This document shows, one piece after another, positions 1 to 11,710 of a DNA stretch of 64,000 nt (its first letter is position 1; each line of letters begins with the position of its first letter). Source of the stretch: Kingdonia uniflora (Eukaryota > Streptophyta > Magnoliopsida > Ranunculales > Circaeasteraceae); NCBI GenBank assembly GCA_014058105.1, contig JACGCM010001272.1, positions 3,410,001 to 3,474,000 on the forward strand, read 5' to 3'. The notes beneath the pieces are model-generated. The model saw only the letters and a program-made list of their open reading frames with translations, searched no databases and had not been told where the DNA came from. A program made the translations under genes and the position numbers.

Positions 1-182
1 TAAACCAACTTAGTACTGATGAAAGTACCTCTGCTAGGTCCATCAATGTTGATATATTCAATGGGCTCCTCCATGGAAGGCTGACCATCGGGGTGATCAG
101 CTTTCTGTAATTGTTATGCAGCATATCTGTCCATGGTATCTAGAATAGCAGAGACGGTATTCTCGCAAGCTCGCGAAAGCTT
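1..182 (-). pseudogene. pol: E: start of RT region of pol
   Basis: Read on the minus strand this is the linker between protease and reverse transcriptase. It contains the motif INIDGPSRGTF-like (plus bases about 28-60), which recurs in B near 20250, in D near 41895 and in H near 55150. The RT catalytic part itself is outside the window. The frame has stops. Confidence 0.7.
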
Positions 183-546
183 TTAACTACCCCTGATCCT
201 GTAGATCTCATCGTTGTGTTTGAAGCAGACTGCCTGATGATTGGTGGAAGCGATTACTTCCATGTTATGAATACAACAACGACCCATAATCCCGAGATAA
301 TGTGATTTGATGTTGATCACATAAAAGATGACGTCAATTGTGGCTGGTCCTGCTGTAATAGGTAAGATGATCTTTCCTACTCGCTCTTCCTTAGAACCAT
401 TGAATCCACTGAAATTAGTGTCTCTTTGAATGACCTGGTCGGTCAATCCCATTTGGTCGATAGTGCTCTAAAAAAGGATCTCAATACCACTGCCAGTATC
501 GATCATTATTATGTGCATGAAAACTTCTCCATCTTGAGCATTATGA
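183..546 (-). pseudogene. pol: E: retropepsin-like aspartic protease
   Basis: Minus-strand protease domain. The catalytic motif MIDTGSGIEILF is encoded around 500-470 and is followed at once by an in-frame stop; the reading frame then stays open to 183 (GLTDQVIQ and KIILPITAGP motifs). The DTGS aspartate is present, so the active site was intact before the downstream stop arose. The region continues directly from gag as in B and D. Confidence 0.8.
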
Positions 547-2346
547 CTAGTGCATCATGATATGAAAATTTAACATGGCTAGTATCGCAATCTTCGGATA
601 ATATCCCGAGCTGGCGATTGCTCGACTCAGGAAGAAGTTTGGCCTCTTTATCTTGAGGTGTAAGATCGCAGTATTCTGACAGCCTTCTGCGCTTGAATTT
701 GTAAGAGTTGGTGATCTGATTGTCTCGCTCATCTTGCTGTGGTGTATATGGTATAGATGCTTCTCCTTAGCTTGATCTTCAACTTGGACAACTTTAAGCT
801 GCTTCTTATAGCTGCTATCCTTGTATAATTCCAGGTCAATATTATATTCCAACATCCGTCCCTCCTTGAAAATGTACTCGAGTAACCTTTGTAAAGCATA
901 GAAATTGTCAGTAGAATGATGGTTTACCTTATGATGCATGCAGTACAGTCAACTCTCGATGGGTTATAATGGTTGGGAGAGACGGTAGAGATTATCCTTT
1001 ATGAGGATCGGCTTAACTTGTGATCCGCCTTTTTGAGGGTTACTGGTGTTTCCCTTGGTGCGCTTTTGGTCACCCTGGTCCTTTTTTGGTTCAATGTTTC
1101 GATCTGTAAATGGACCTTTCGTGGAAATGACGGATTTAGTAGATTTATGTCTCTCAGACATTATCCTTTCTAGGTCAACATAACTATTGACCTTGGTGAT
1201 CATATCATCTAAGGTCTCAAGTTTATTGAGGAAGAGGTGCTCTTTGGCTTTGCAGTCAAGCTGGAACATGTTAGTGAAAGCAGTAATAGCTATTTTCTGA
1301 TCGAGATTGTCTACTTTACGTGCAAGGTCTAAGAACTTCTTGGCAAATACCTCAAGCTTCTCTCCATTCGATTATTTAAGACTGATAAGATAATATAAAT
1401 TTTCTTCTTTGTCTATGTCATGAGCATATGCCTTGATGAATTACTTTTACAGCTGGTCGAATGTATATATGTAATCTTCAGGTAGAGAGTGGAACCATCG
1501 GAGTGGCTCCTCTTGCAGATTTGTGGCAAGAAGATGGCAAAGAATGTGGTTGAGATTGGAGTGCAACCCCAATGAATCACGGTATTATTGAATGTGCTCC
1601 TTTGGATCAGTACCCTTGTATTTATACATTTTTGGAGTATCGAAACCTTGCGGAATATCCATATCGAATAGTTTTGTGGCAATTGGACTTCCTTGTAGGA
1701 TGGTAAGGTCGTCTGTAGCACCCTGAACTTGTGCTTTAATCAAATCCTTAATACGCTGGTCCATATGCCCTTGTGTGACATAGTGAAGGGTCGGTTGTGT
1801 GGCTTGATGAGGAGGTTACAAATTATGAGTACCGGTACCTTCACTCAAGTGATCTCGCGCTGGAACTCGAGGCTGAGGTCTCTGCTCTTCCTCTTGACGT
1901 ATGGATCATCGGTGACCTCGGCTAATCTCAAACTAAACCTCTACCCCTAATTGATTAGAAGGTTAAGGTTCATTCCGAATATTTTTGGAAATAGTTTTGC
2001 TGGTGGCTCCTTGAGGTCCCAATCTTTCCCATACAGAGACCCGAGAGGCTTCTAGCACCTGATCACGATCTCGTGTTGGAGGTGCCTGCTGACTGTTCTA
2101 TAGAGCTTGCAAGGCAGTCTATATGGTGGTCATTTGATCTTCAAGTTGTTTGAGTACTTCTAAACGAACTTGTCGTTCAGCGTCGAGCTCTTTTTCTCGG
2201 ATCTCTCGGTCGAGAGTTAATTGCCGTTCTAGCTCATTATGTTTCTCCATTTCAGTGTTGTGATTTGCCTGTAGCTCTGTAAGTTGTTCCGGTTCAACCG
2301 AGAGATCGAACTGGATTCTGGTAGCTGGTCACCTGGATGTGACCAT
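547..2346 (-). pseudogene. gag: E: gag polyprotein, degenerate
   Basis: Minus-strand gag. The likely start is the ATG at 2346, some 60 bp after the primer binding site and in the same place as the B start (18113) and D start (39642). Recognisable parts are the Retrotrans_gag core (about 1720-1270, with the FLNKLETLDDMITKVNSY stretch) and a nucleocapsid-like C-x2-H-x4-H-x4-C motif near 930-890, where the last cysteine is changed to phenylalanine. Several stops and frameshifts break the frame. Confidence 0.8.
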
Positions 2347-2403
2347 GATTAAAATTTATAGTAGAGTGATTAAATTCCTTAGGATATTGTGGAAAGGATT
2401 TTC

Positions 2404-2424
2404 TTTCCCACAGACGACACCAAA
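2404..2424 (-). other. E: primer binding site
   Basis: The minus-strand sequence TTTGGTGTCGTCTGTGGGAA follows directly on the LTR end. It is a variant of the site in C (TTTGGCGCCGTCTGTGGGAA-like), D and H. It marks the start of minus-strand DNA synthesis and fixes the 5' LTR on the right side of this element. Confidence 0.75.
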
Positions 2425-3034
2425 TATAATGGCCTAATTCTGTTAACTCGAAGTGGTCTGAAATTAGCTCTTACACTAATTTACCTGTAACAGAATCTAA
2501 TTGAAAACCAGAAATGATACAGGTGCTTAGCGTGGAAAACCTATGAATAGGTTAAAAACCAACGACCTTGGGTTGATGATTTTTGTAATAGTGACATTTA
2601 TTGCTAGAGGCTGATATCTTATTACAAGTGATCTCTAGACTTAGAAATGCTTGATCTTGTGAATAAGAAGTTTAAAGTTTTTGGAGAATCTAGAAAATAA
2701 AATCTTCCTGATAATTTTTCCTATAAAATTTTGGTCCTTGTCTTTTCTAAAACTTTTTCATTATATAGGCCTTTTCGACAGTCCTTTATCGTACTGGAGT
2801 ACGTTCGCTGAATAATGTGGTTAGTGGTGGTTGAATGAATAACTATTGAGTTCAAGAGAGACAGGTGGCTTTGACTTGTTCAAGTCTTTCAGTTTGAGCC
2901 CAACTCAAATTTCTTGTCAGTTAGTAGAATATGTGGCAATGTTGATTGGTGAAGTCGTGTGGAGAATGCGTGAGTCTGACATAGAGGAAGTTCGAATTGG
3001 AGACAGATCGAAGATCAAGGGGTAGGCCTCTACA
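2425..3034 (-). repeat. E: 5' LTR
   Basis: About 610 bp. On the minus strand it begins TGTAGAGGCCTACCCCTTG and ends GGCCATTATA, where the usual terminal TACA has become TATA. A TATA-like TATATAAT lies near 2760 on the minus strand and the motif shared by all LTRs here (AACC.CGACC near 2560-2575) is present. It closely resembles the LTRs of A, B, D and H. Confidence 0.87.
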
Positions 3035-4724
3035 GTAAGAAAAGTTGATATGACGAACATCACAATCGTCAAAAGAAATTCCTATTCGTTAAGAGCTTGA
3101 AACGGGGAGCAAACGAGCTTCTTTGTCTTTTATTGATAGGTCGTGACATTGGTTAACCTGTCGTCTCTTAGTTCTATTTAATTGGTTGATGATCTGAGTC
3201 TTAACGAAGTGACAGAACGACCTATGGTATAAGTATTTCCCTCCTACTGGCTCTTCGGTTTGTATGGCATCTGAAGGAAGTTTGTAACTCCCATTCTTGT
3301 AGCTTTCAACGTTTACAATGTACTCATGCACTGGTCCATCAGCGTAGATATACTCTAATAACCGATGTAAGGAAAAACCGTGTTCTATTTCATGATGTCT
3401 GATCTTGTGGTAAATACAATATGGCTTGTTCTCAATGGGTTGGAGACATTGTGCATTGCGGAAGAACCGATCCTTTTGAAGTATAGGTTAAATGTTGGCT
3501 ATGGTCACATTCCTCTTGGGAAGGCAGGGCTTGGGTAAGTTATTCCCCTTTCGGGGTCGCTCGTCGTTAGATTTTGTATATTTCTTGTCTAGCTAACTGA
3601 TCTCAAGCTGTTAATATTGACTTCTGGGGTTTCTGTTTGTCAGGCACCATTCTTTCAAGGTCGATATAACCGTTGACCTTTTTGATCATGTCTTCTAGAG
3701 TTATTGGTTTTTGAGGATGAGGTGTTCCTTTGCCCTTCCATCAACATGTAACGCATTGGTGAAAGCCAAAATGGTAATCTTCTGGTCGAGCCAATCTACT
3801 TTTAGAGCTAACTCCAAGAACTTCTTAGTGAACGTCTTGAGCTTCTCACCCGGCATCCGCTTAAGGCTGAAAATTAAGCATATATTATCTTCTTTCTCTT
3901 AGTTGTACGAGTAATTCTTGATGAAGAGTTCTTGCAGCTGTTCGAAAGTGGTGAAGAATCCTTCAGGTAGTGTGTGGAACCATCACAGAGGTTCTCCGGA
4001 TAAGCTGGTAGGGATAAACCTGTAGAGAATGTGGTTGGACGTGGAATTTAGGCCTAAAGCATCCTAAAACTCTTGGATGTGCTCCACTGGATTTGTTCCA
4101 TTGTATTTGCGATTTTTCGGAGTATGGAACCCGGTGGGGACCATTTACATCGGGCTCTTCTGTACTATGTTGTTGATTCCTTTAGTCAGAGTCCGAGCTT
4201 CAAGCATTTCATTTATTCGTCTCTCGACATGTTCTTAAGTCATATATTGTCGAGCTGTGGTAGTCGGGTGGGTGACACATCATTTTCTAGGATTATGGTC
4301 GCAACTCCCTTCACTTAGACGTTCTTTTGCAGGGACTCAAATTCTTTAAGGTAGATTTTTTAATCTGTCTGATTCCCACTGGGCCGCCATTTACTTCCTG
4401 GTGGGCCTCCTGGATCGAGATGGGTTCCATATCCTGTTGATGATGGTTAAAATGAAGTGCACCTCCTACGTGATTGCCTTTCGGAGGAGGTCCTATTCTG
4501 TCATGAACAGAAATTTGTGAGCCTTCAGGTCGTACGGCTTTGTTGTTCATCTGGGCGGTGACTTGCCGACACTGTAGAACCTTCAGTGCGTCCTATACAC
4601 TCGCTAGCATTTGCTCCAAGGTAGCTCATCATTTTATTTTAGAATTTAAGGTGGCCCACAGATCTGCTAGCCTGGCATTTTCTTCTACTTGAACTAATGG
4701 CATGCTCTGACCTGGAGGTAACAT
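3035..4724 (-). pseudogene. gag: F: gag polyprotein with start of protease linker
   Basis: Minus-strand gag, probable start ATG at 4724. It has an N-terminal helical part (4724-4320), a Retrotrans_gag core (about 4080-3700; WFHTLPEGFF, KFLELALKVD motifs), a nucleocapsid-like region near 3420-3370 where the final cysteine of the C/H motif is replaced, and the pre-protease linker (KDKEARLLPVSSS) ending near 3089. The protease would follow but E is inserted at 3034/3035. Stops interrupt the frame. Confidence 0.75.
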
Positions 4725-4775
4725 TCTAAAAGGAGATGATCAGCGGTTTTTGAGACAATGGGTTTAAGAATTTTG

Positions 4776-4796
4776 GTTCCCATAAATAAGGCCAAA
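4776..4796 (-). other. F: decayed primer binding site
   Basis: The minus-strand TTTGGCCTTATTTATGGGAA lies directly after the LTR end. It keeps the outer parts of the family site (TTTGGC and GGGAA) with changes in the middle. Confidence 0.5.
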
Positions 4797-4965
4797 TGTA
4801 ATGGCCCAATTCCGGGATTCAGACTTAGCCTTTACACCAAATGTGTCTATAACGCTCAAGAATAGTAAAAAATAATCAACAAGATAATTTAACGTGCAAA
4901 ACCTTTGAATAGGTTAAAAACCACGACCTCTCTTAAGAATTTTGAGAAAAAGAAGATGATCTTAT
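4797..4965 (-). repeat. F: 5' LTR, left fragment
   Basis: On the minus strand the LTR ends GGGCCATTACA at 4797. It carries the shared motif AAAAACCACGACCTC on the plus strand near 4915. The fragment is broken by insertion of C after CTTAT (4961-4965); the sequence resumes at 14158. Confidence 0.8.
4961..4965. repeat. Target site duplication of element C (CTTAT)
   Basis: CTTAT at 4961-4965 is repeated at 14153-14157, immediately outside the two LTRs of C. This proves that 4966-14152 entered as one unit. Confidence 0.93.
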
Positions 4966-5448
4966 TGTAGTGGCCTATTTTTGGGAAGGAGAATCATCGC
5001 CAATACTTATTCGTAAAGAAAATGTAATAAAGCTAGATAAAACATGATTTTACGTAGAAAAATTAATAAAGGCTGTGAAAAACCATGACCTCGAGGAGGA
5101 TTTTTATGTAAAATCCAGTAAAATACTAGTTTTTACACGTTTTGATTGATGTTCGATTTAGGAAGTAAGAATAGTAAAAGATTACGGTCCTGTAAAATAT
5201 ATTCTCAACCTCTATTTAAAGGTATATGGGCAGTTTTACAAAAAGAAAGAAATAGTCCCCTATTCCGGGGGAGTAGGCGAACTTTGCGGATCACTAACAG
5301 TTCTCTCTTGACCAGGCTTTAACGACTACTTTTGGAAAGTCGAGGACTTATTGTAACTTCTAGAATGATGGCCTTCGATCAGGTACTGCTGTCTTCGACT
5401 AAACTCTACTGGCTTACTCTTGTCTAATCTGGGAAATATGCTACTACA
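4966..5448 (-). repeat. C: 3' LTR
   Basis: 483 bp, TGTAGTGGCC at the left and GCTACTACA at the right on the plus strand. It pairs with the LTR at 13670-14152 over its full length, including the conserved stretch AAACCATGACCTCGAGGA near 5078-5098. Confidence 0.93.
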
Positions 5449-5465
5449 ATCGCCCTATTCTTGAC
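5449..5465 (-). other. C: polypurine tract
   Basis: The minus strand reads GAATAGGGCGAT next to the 3' LTR, a purine-rich plus-strand primer like GAGGGGGCGAT in B and H. It confirms that this LTR is the 3' one. Confidence 0.6.
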
Positions 5466-6500
5466 AGAAGCACTTGCGGTGATGTCGAGAAGAAGTTGGA
5501 AGCTGAATAGGTTGCCGAATGAGAAGATGAGTCATCTGCATTATTTTTGAGGTGAAAGGAACTATATTTGGTCAAGCCATTCCCGAGGCGCAATTAATAC
5601 AGTTTAGTGAATCTGGTGGGGTTATATTAGGAATAAATAAAAGGTTATTGAGGGTGGAATGGTAGTATTTTTTAGAAGGATGTAGCCCCAAGTGTTGTCT
5701 AATGCGTTGTCAGAGGTGAAAGACGGTGAACAGCCTGAGGGAAAAAATCATGCTCAAACTGATTGGTGAGAATTCGTTATGTGATCGTTTCATGGCGTTA
5801 GGTTAGGAGAGAGTTCGAGCAAGAGAAGATGCATATCTATTGGAAACAATTGTGTCATCATGCGGTGTTGAAGGTAATGGAGTGCATCAGTTTGGGGGAG
5901 AAATGGTAACTATTTGTGTTAATGATGAGGATTTGAAGCTCAGATGGGCGTCCAGGGATCTTGCCGAACGTGGAAGGCTTCTTGAAATTTTTTGCTGCCT
6001 TCATCTGGGGAAGTAGCCTTTTAGAAGTTTAGTGACTTGAGATTCATCGAGGTTCTTAGCACTGGAAAGAGGCTTTAATGTCTGATTTTGGTAAAAAGTG
6101 AACACAAAGTAAGCAGTCCTGTAAGTCAAATATAAAATAGATGTAGTTTGATGTAATGTAATCGAAGGATGTAGTTCCAGATGTTATATGTAACAAAATC
6201 GAAGGAGGAAGTTTGTCGAATATGAATTGTAACTTGATGCATAATAGTAAATAAATTTAATATCTTCAATATGTTATTCATGTGTATTGTGATTACCCAT
6301 TGTAGTTTTTTTATTTATAAAATAATTGAAGGTAAATGTCGGACGTGCATGCACATAAAATGTTGATGGGTTGGCATAACATCTCGAATGTAGTTGACTG
6401 AGTGGGTCCTAATATTAATTTTAAGGTTGAGTGATTTGACTGTGTAATTGTAGAGTTCCAAGGCTAAGTAAATGTAGGTGAGTTGAACCATGACTAGAGG
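5466..6500. other. C: antisense region without a clear gene
   Basis: About 1 kb of 3' region. Short plus-strand frames near 5480-6090 sit where aORF1 lies in A, B and H, but stops are frequent and I cannot align them convincingly. A (T/A)-rich stretch follows at 6220-6320. No RNA gene or other signal seen. Confidence 0.4.
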
Positions 6501-6503
6501 GGG

Positions 6504-6511
6504 TATAAATA
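6504..6511 (+). promoter_or_regulatory. C: TATA box of antisense ORF
   Basis: TATAAATA lies 37 bases upstream of the ATG at 6541. The same box precedes aORF2 in A, D and H at 45-48 bases, so the arrangement is shared although the protein sequence is not. Confidence 0.55.
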
Positions 6512-6540
6512 AGTCTTGTTACTGCAGATATTAGGCATTC

Positions 6541-6762
6541 ATGCAAGGTGGTGAAGACGAGAGCTTAGGCCTGCGATGGTGTGTTAAGATGTATTCAAGA
6601 GATGTACTGGGTGCTCAAAACTGTGATATGCATATGGAAGATCCGGAAGAGCCTGATTATGAAGGAATGAGGGAGGTAGAAGCGAAGTTGGCTGAGGAGG
6701 ACTTTGAATTTCGTGTCACATTGCAGTTTTGGCGTCCTCCTGAACGATGTGGTGGTATGTAG
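6541..6762 (+). CDS. C: small antisense ORF, possible aORF2 counterpart
   Basis: A 73-codon plus-strand ORF in the antisense direction of C. It is acidic ([19 protein letters not shown]). It follows a TATA box and stands between the 3' LTR and the long antisense gene, the same position as aORF2 in A, B, D and H; no residue-level match to aORF2 was convincing apart from the acidic [13 protein letters not shown] stretch (compare EVEIEFED). Function unknown. Confidence 0.4.
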   Translation: MQGGEDESLGLRWCVKMYSRDVLGAQNCDMHMEDPEEPDYEGMREVEAKLAEEDFEFRVTLQFWRPPERCGGM

Positions 6763-7369
6763 ACTCGAGCAAAGTTGTTGGTGAAGAGGGAAGATTAAGT
6801 TGCAGCTAGGGGTTTATGAAGTTGTAATGTTTAGTAGGAGTAGGTCATTGTAAGGATTTGTTATGGTTAATGAAATGGAATGAAAATAGTTGTGTAGGAT
6901 GTTTTGTCGATGGAAGTAATTTCCTATTTTATTTGTCGAATGGATAATGTACTTGTTGAAATTTGGTAATGGAAAAAAAACTTTAAGCAAGTTTCTGGTA
7001 GAAAGTCTAATATAATGATATTATAGATGTTGTCGAACGTGGCCTAAAAATATAGGAATGTGTAGGTAAAGTAGAAGTGGGGGAACTGTCAAGAATAATA
7101 ATTATGGCCAGATGTGTTCATTTAGGCGAGAGTATAAAATATAAGGAAGATAATGTTATTCGTCTTTATGATAATATAGGTTGTGTTTTCTTACACGTGA
7201 ATGTAGTTGAAGAAGTTCTTTGAGATATGGAAGGATTAGGGTGGGAGTATAAGTGTTTGTTGGCTCTGAGAAAGCGAAGTATCGAAGAGACTGGGCAGAG
7301 AAGTAGAAGGTGTTACGTTCGAGGATTTGAACGGTCGTAAAGTGGTACGATAAACAGTCATGTGGGGTC
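6763..7369. other. C: spacer, nothing recognised
   Basis: About 600 bp of A/G-rich plus-strand sequence with many stops in all frames. No repeat, RNA gene or LTR was seen. Confidence 0.4.
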
Positions 7370-7377
7370 TATAAATA
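7370..7377 (+). promoter_or_regulatory. C: TATA box of the long antisense gene
   Basis: TATAAATA in a GGGGTCTATAAATACC context, a strong plant core promoter match. A candidate first exon follows (ATG near 7520) and ends in AAATAAG followed by a GTTAGTGATT donor-like site near 7557. Confidence 0.5.
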
Positions 7378-7489
7378 CCTCTAAAGTGGGCGAGTGTTCA
7401 CACTTTGCAAACACAGAAAAAAAAAATCTTTAGCGTGAATTACTATTGCTCATCGTTGGATTGGTTATCTACGATTGCAAAGGAGGAGA

Positions 7490-10400
7490 TTAGAGTGCTG
7501 GTTGAAAGAGCCAATCGGACAATGGAGAGGGATACAGAAGTAGCACGTAAATAAGGTTAGTGATTCTGGCTTTTATGTTTGTTTCTTGTGATTGATTAAG
7601 TTAATGATGAATAGAATTAAGTAAAATGAATGTTGTTGTATGTTGAATTGAATCGAAAATTAATGATTGGTAAAATAACAGTATTAGGGTTTCATAGAGG
7701 AGTGTTAGGAAATTCTGGTTGGGGTGTGATTCATTGGGTGTCAAGGTGGAAGAAATGGAGTCGTAGGGGTTTTATAGATTGTTCGGGTGTGGGTAGTGTG
7801 AGAAATGGGTAGAGATGAGTGGAGAGGGTGATTGGCTGGTGGCGCTGGGGTTACGACGCGATTGTAACGATGAGAGAAGATGTCGTTTTGATACTGCGAG
7901 ATTGTCGGGGACGTTATTATTGTTGAGATTTGGCCGAATTTTATGCTGGTGAAGGAAAATTATCAATTTTTTGAATAATGGTATTTTTGGCGGGAAACAG
8001 GTGAAGTGTGTTCGAGAAGCTGTTAAGTTTCCTTTAATTCGACAAAAAGTAAACTAGAGTAATAAGTTATCAAAATAATTTATTAAAAATAGAAAAGCAT
8101 CGAGAACTGAGTAGATGTGTCACTTTAATAAAAGATACCAATATGAATTAAATGATATGAACTATATCGGGAACTGTGGTAATAAGTATAAATGTAAATG
8201 ATAGTAGTAGATAGTAAAACGAATGATATGTTGGAGAGTTATCTCGACAACGATATCTGTATGAATATATGAACTTATGAACATATATATCTATCACATA
8301 TGATAGTTTCTAACTATGCAAAAATTATGGAATCTACTGTACAGGTTCGATTTAAAATGGCTGAACTAATTCAAAATGATAAAAAAGACATAAACGGGAG
8401 TCTGGAAGATGTAATGCCTCTGATGATTAATGTGAGGACTTGTGTACAACAATTGGGAGGGAGGTATAGGGTAGGATCGAGTAGTGCAGATTTAGGTAGT
8501 GTGGAACAGTTTAGGGTAACACCTAGTGTTATCGAACAACCTTAGGAGAAGGATATGGAAATTGATATAGATCACGAGCCTCGAGCGAGTGATCGGGAAG
8601 GTAGTGGGGATGGGGATGTAGATGTGGAGGAAGACGAGGAAGCATGTTACAGAGAGGGTTTAAACACCAAAAAGATACTAAGCTTTAAGAAGAAGTATGG
8701 TATTCCTCGAGATATAAGGTTAGAGGCGTACTAGTATGAAATGATCGACCAGGAAATGCCTCTGAATGGTATTCTGGTGCATCAAGAACAAAATAAAGAA
8801 GGGGTTGAAGCTTTCCCTTAAAGTGGACCAAAATAAATTAATGAACTGCTTTATTGTGGTACCGGGGCAGTTCAATCCGAATGTGTATGATCTGTTTAGG
8901 GTTTGTGGGGCAATAAATGGTCGAGTTAAGAACAGGGGGAGGAGTTAATAACTGTTGATGATTTATATGTGTACAACACACTCAAGATTAACCCGCAGAA
9001 GCTAGGTTACCGATACTTGGTGAGGCTCCTGAAAAGACTATTGTTTTATGATATGGTGTCAACTGGGGGCGATACACCGATGAGTGCTTACTTATCTCTA
9101 GAAATTACGAGTTCGATAAAAAAGAACTCGGGGAACCCTTAAAGAGAATTTTTTTTTACTTAGTTGTGTGGTTAGGTAAATGTAAATCTTGATGTTTGAA
9201 TTGTGTGAATGAGATATAAGTGTTTCTAACTTGTTTATGTTGTTTGCAGCATTGAAAGAGGTCGGCAAAAAGTCGGAAGTAAAGGAAGAGTTGTACAAGG
9301 TAAGGAGAGATTTCTTTGGTAGGATCGATAACCTGGTTATCGATAAAGATCTTGTGAACTCTCTATTCCAGGAGGCTGGTTTAAAGAGGTCAAAGGTAAA
9401 AGGGTCAGAAGTGCCTGTTATTGATAGAAAAATGTCGGCGGGGAATAAGAGAGCCGCAGATGCTAGCTTACCTCATGAAAATTGCTCTCTGGTTGGGTAC
9501 AACACTGATACTGAGATCGATGCTATGCTGGGAGAGTCTCTGGGAAGAAAAAAGAAAAGGGCAGCAAGTTCTGATGTTCCTCCATTGCTTCCTCATGAAA
9601 TGAAAACTCAACAATCGACAACGGAGGAGGTGGCTGGTACTGTGAGTTCAGCAGTTGCGATGGATATGTGACCCCTACGGGGTTCTGGGAGTGTGGTACC
9701 GAAAATGGTCAGTGGCGAGACGTCGAAGAAGAAGTATGTAAAAGTATTTGTGATGGACGTTCAGAAGACTATGGATGCTTATACGTATGGGATAGAGGAG
9801 CTGAAGACGGAGCTGGAGAATTGCATGGTGAGGATTGATAGTTTGAATGCATTTTTCAACGAGGTTCAGATGAATTTGACAAAGGTGAGAAATTTAAATG
9901 CTTTTCTACGAATGAAAAAATATGAAAGTCACTTGAATATTCATTATATGATTTTGATGCAGATTAAGAAGTTGGCAACTGAGGCGATGGGTTGCATTAT
10001 GGGCAGTGGAGAGCTGGCAAACCAGATTATTACCTACAAAAATATAGAAAAATATTTGATCGCAGAGAAGGCGGATTTGAATACAACTTTGAATAGGTAT
10101 AAGCTCGATGCCAAGAAGGCGAGGGAGGCTACGCTGAGTGAAGCAAAGAAAGTGACAGAGAAAGAAAAAAGGAGACTTTGGCATTGCAGAAGGCCACCTT
10201 TGAAAAAGATGTAAGGGATCAAGTTGTCGATGCTCATAAAGCAATGGAGCAAGAGTAGGGAAAGCTGCTCGATGAGGTGAGGGCGAAGATAAATGTGGCG
10301 AAATTGGCAAAATGCATGGAACTAAGGATGCAAAGATCAATATGATGCGTTGGATGAGAGGAAAAAATTCTACAAGGGACTTGTAATAGTCGGCGGTGTT

Positions 10401-10577
10401 ATGTTTGATGATAACTCGGATGATGATGTACCCCAGACTCCTGATGTACGCGGGGCAATCAAAGTTATCGAAGATGATGTGATGGTGGATGCTGATGGTG
10501 CTCGTCCTGGTGAGGTAGCAGATATGGAGGTTCTCGAAGGTACCCTGAATTTGAATAAAGAAAAAATCTCCCTCTGA
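7490..10577 (+). pseudogene. C: long antisense gene, Transposase_28-like domain plus coiled coil
   Basis: Plus-strand coding remnants, antisense to C gag. In order: a candidate first exon (about 7490-7557), an open part 8300-8545 and onward with an acidic stretch (VDVEEDEEA) near 8625, a KYGIPRDIRLEA-type start at 8695 and the domain body 8790-9080 ([30 protein letters not shown] after one stop), an intron-like gap ending at a TTGTTTGCAG acceptor (9241-9250), then 9251-10577 encoding GRKKKRAA basic motif, a long coiled coil (9740-10330) and an acidic tail (FDDNSDDDVPQ). Layout matches aORF3 of A/B/D/H; sequence is far diverged. Stops and at least one frameshift (about 10170) are present. Confidence 0.6.
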
Positions 10578-11037
10578 AATGTTAAACCTCGTGTAGATTG
10601 TGTTTGTTTGATAAAGGATATGAAAATGGTCACTGGGGCCAAAATAATTTAACTCGTAGTATTGTGCTGAAATAATTTTATGTTGTGAAAAAAGCTTTTT
10701 TATTTATGATATAACTATGTGCACTTGTTTTGTAAATAGTTCTATGTAGCAGATTTGATGAAATGATTTTGAACCAATGTGACTATAGATCGAACAGATA
10801 AGTGAAGAACACTTGCTTTCCATAAAATGGTAAGTAATGAGAATGAGTACCAGGTATATATCCTAAGATGGGTATCTGGATTTAGAATTTAAGAATAACA
10901 AGAGCTCTCTCAGAGGTTGTTCGATAAGTAAAGAGCGCGAAGTAGAATATCCTGTAATTGGATATTGTTCGCATAAAATTCGAATGATAAGCTTTAGGTA
11001 TACTTGTTAAGTAGTGACCAAAAGAAAATCAAGATTG
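10578..11037. other. C: spacer between antisense gene end and tandem array
   Basis: No gene seen. The last 60 bases (10981-11037) look like a degenerate copy of the adjoining 60-bp repeat (TATACTTGTTAAGTAGTGACC against ATACTTGACAAGTATAGATC). Confidence 0.45.
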
Positions 11038-11710
11038 TAATGATTTTGTTTGTCTGATGAATACTTGGCAACTATAGATCGAGATCAAATCAAATATTAA
11101 GGATATTGTTTGTCTAATGAATACTTGATAAGTATAGATCGAGATCAAATCAAATAGTAAGGATATTGTTTGTTTGATGAATACTTGACAAGTATAGATC
11201 GAGATCAAATCAAATGGTAAAGATATTATTTGCCTGATGTATACTTGACAAGTATAGATCGATATCAAATCAAATAGTGAAGATATTGTTTGTTTGATGG
11301 ATACTTGACAGGTATAGATCGAGATCAAATCAAATAGTAAAGATATTATTTGTCTGATATATACTTGACAAGTATAGATCGAGATCAAATCAAATATTAA
11401 GGATATTATTTGTCTGATGAATACTTGACAAGTATAGATCGAGATCAAATCAAATGGTAAATATATTATTTGTCTGATGTATACTTGACAAGTATAGACC
11501 GAGATCAAATCAAATAGTAAAGATATTATTTTTTTGATATATACTTGACAAGTATAGATCGAGATTAAATCAAATAGTAAGGATATTGTTTATCTGATGA
11601 ATACTTAACAAGTATAGATCGAGATCAAAACAAATGGTAAAGATATTGTTTGTCTGATGTATACTTGACAAGTACAGATTGAGATCAAATCAAATAGTAA
11701 AGATATTGTT
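11038..11710. repeat. C: 60-bp tandem array, about 11 copies
   Basis: Eleven nearly perfect units of exactly 60 bp run from about 11038 to 11710. The core of each unit is ATACTTGACAAGTATAGATC followed by GAGATCAAATCAAA. It begins directly where the protease frame ends and stands in place of RT, RNase H and integrase. On the minus strand the unit is open in one frame and gives a 20-residue repeat (ISIYTCQVYIRQIISLPFDL) for 159 codons (11029-11508); I consider coding use unproven. Confidence 0.93.

Larger units (their letters stand above)
1..3034 (-). mobile_element. Element E: partial Tat-type Ty3/gypsy retrotransposon (5' end)
   Basis: Minus-oriented element cut by the left edge of the window. 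Reading leftward from 3034 it shows 5' LTR, primer binding site, gag, protease and the beginning of the RT region. It is inserted in the gag/protease junction of element F: F coding sequence resumes at 3035. The five bases after the LTR (GTAAG, 3035-3039) should be one copy of the target duplication; the other copy would be left of the window. Protein similarity to B and D is high, so it is the same broad family. Coding frames contain stops. Confidence 0.88.

Noticed and set aside
5466..6500. A possible aORF1 in C
   Set aside because: Position fits, but I could not find the PPTYxGM, STNS or terminal SA motifs and stops are frequent. Kept as unassigned sequence.
9906..10642. Minus-strand ORFs of 72-144 codons
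   Set aside because: Reverse frames of the plus-strand coiled coil in C; leucine- and serine-rich with no recognisable domain.
11029..11710. CRISPR array
   Set aside because: Units are directly abutting 60-bp repeats with no unique spacers, and the context is a plant retrotransposon.
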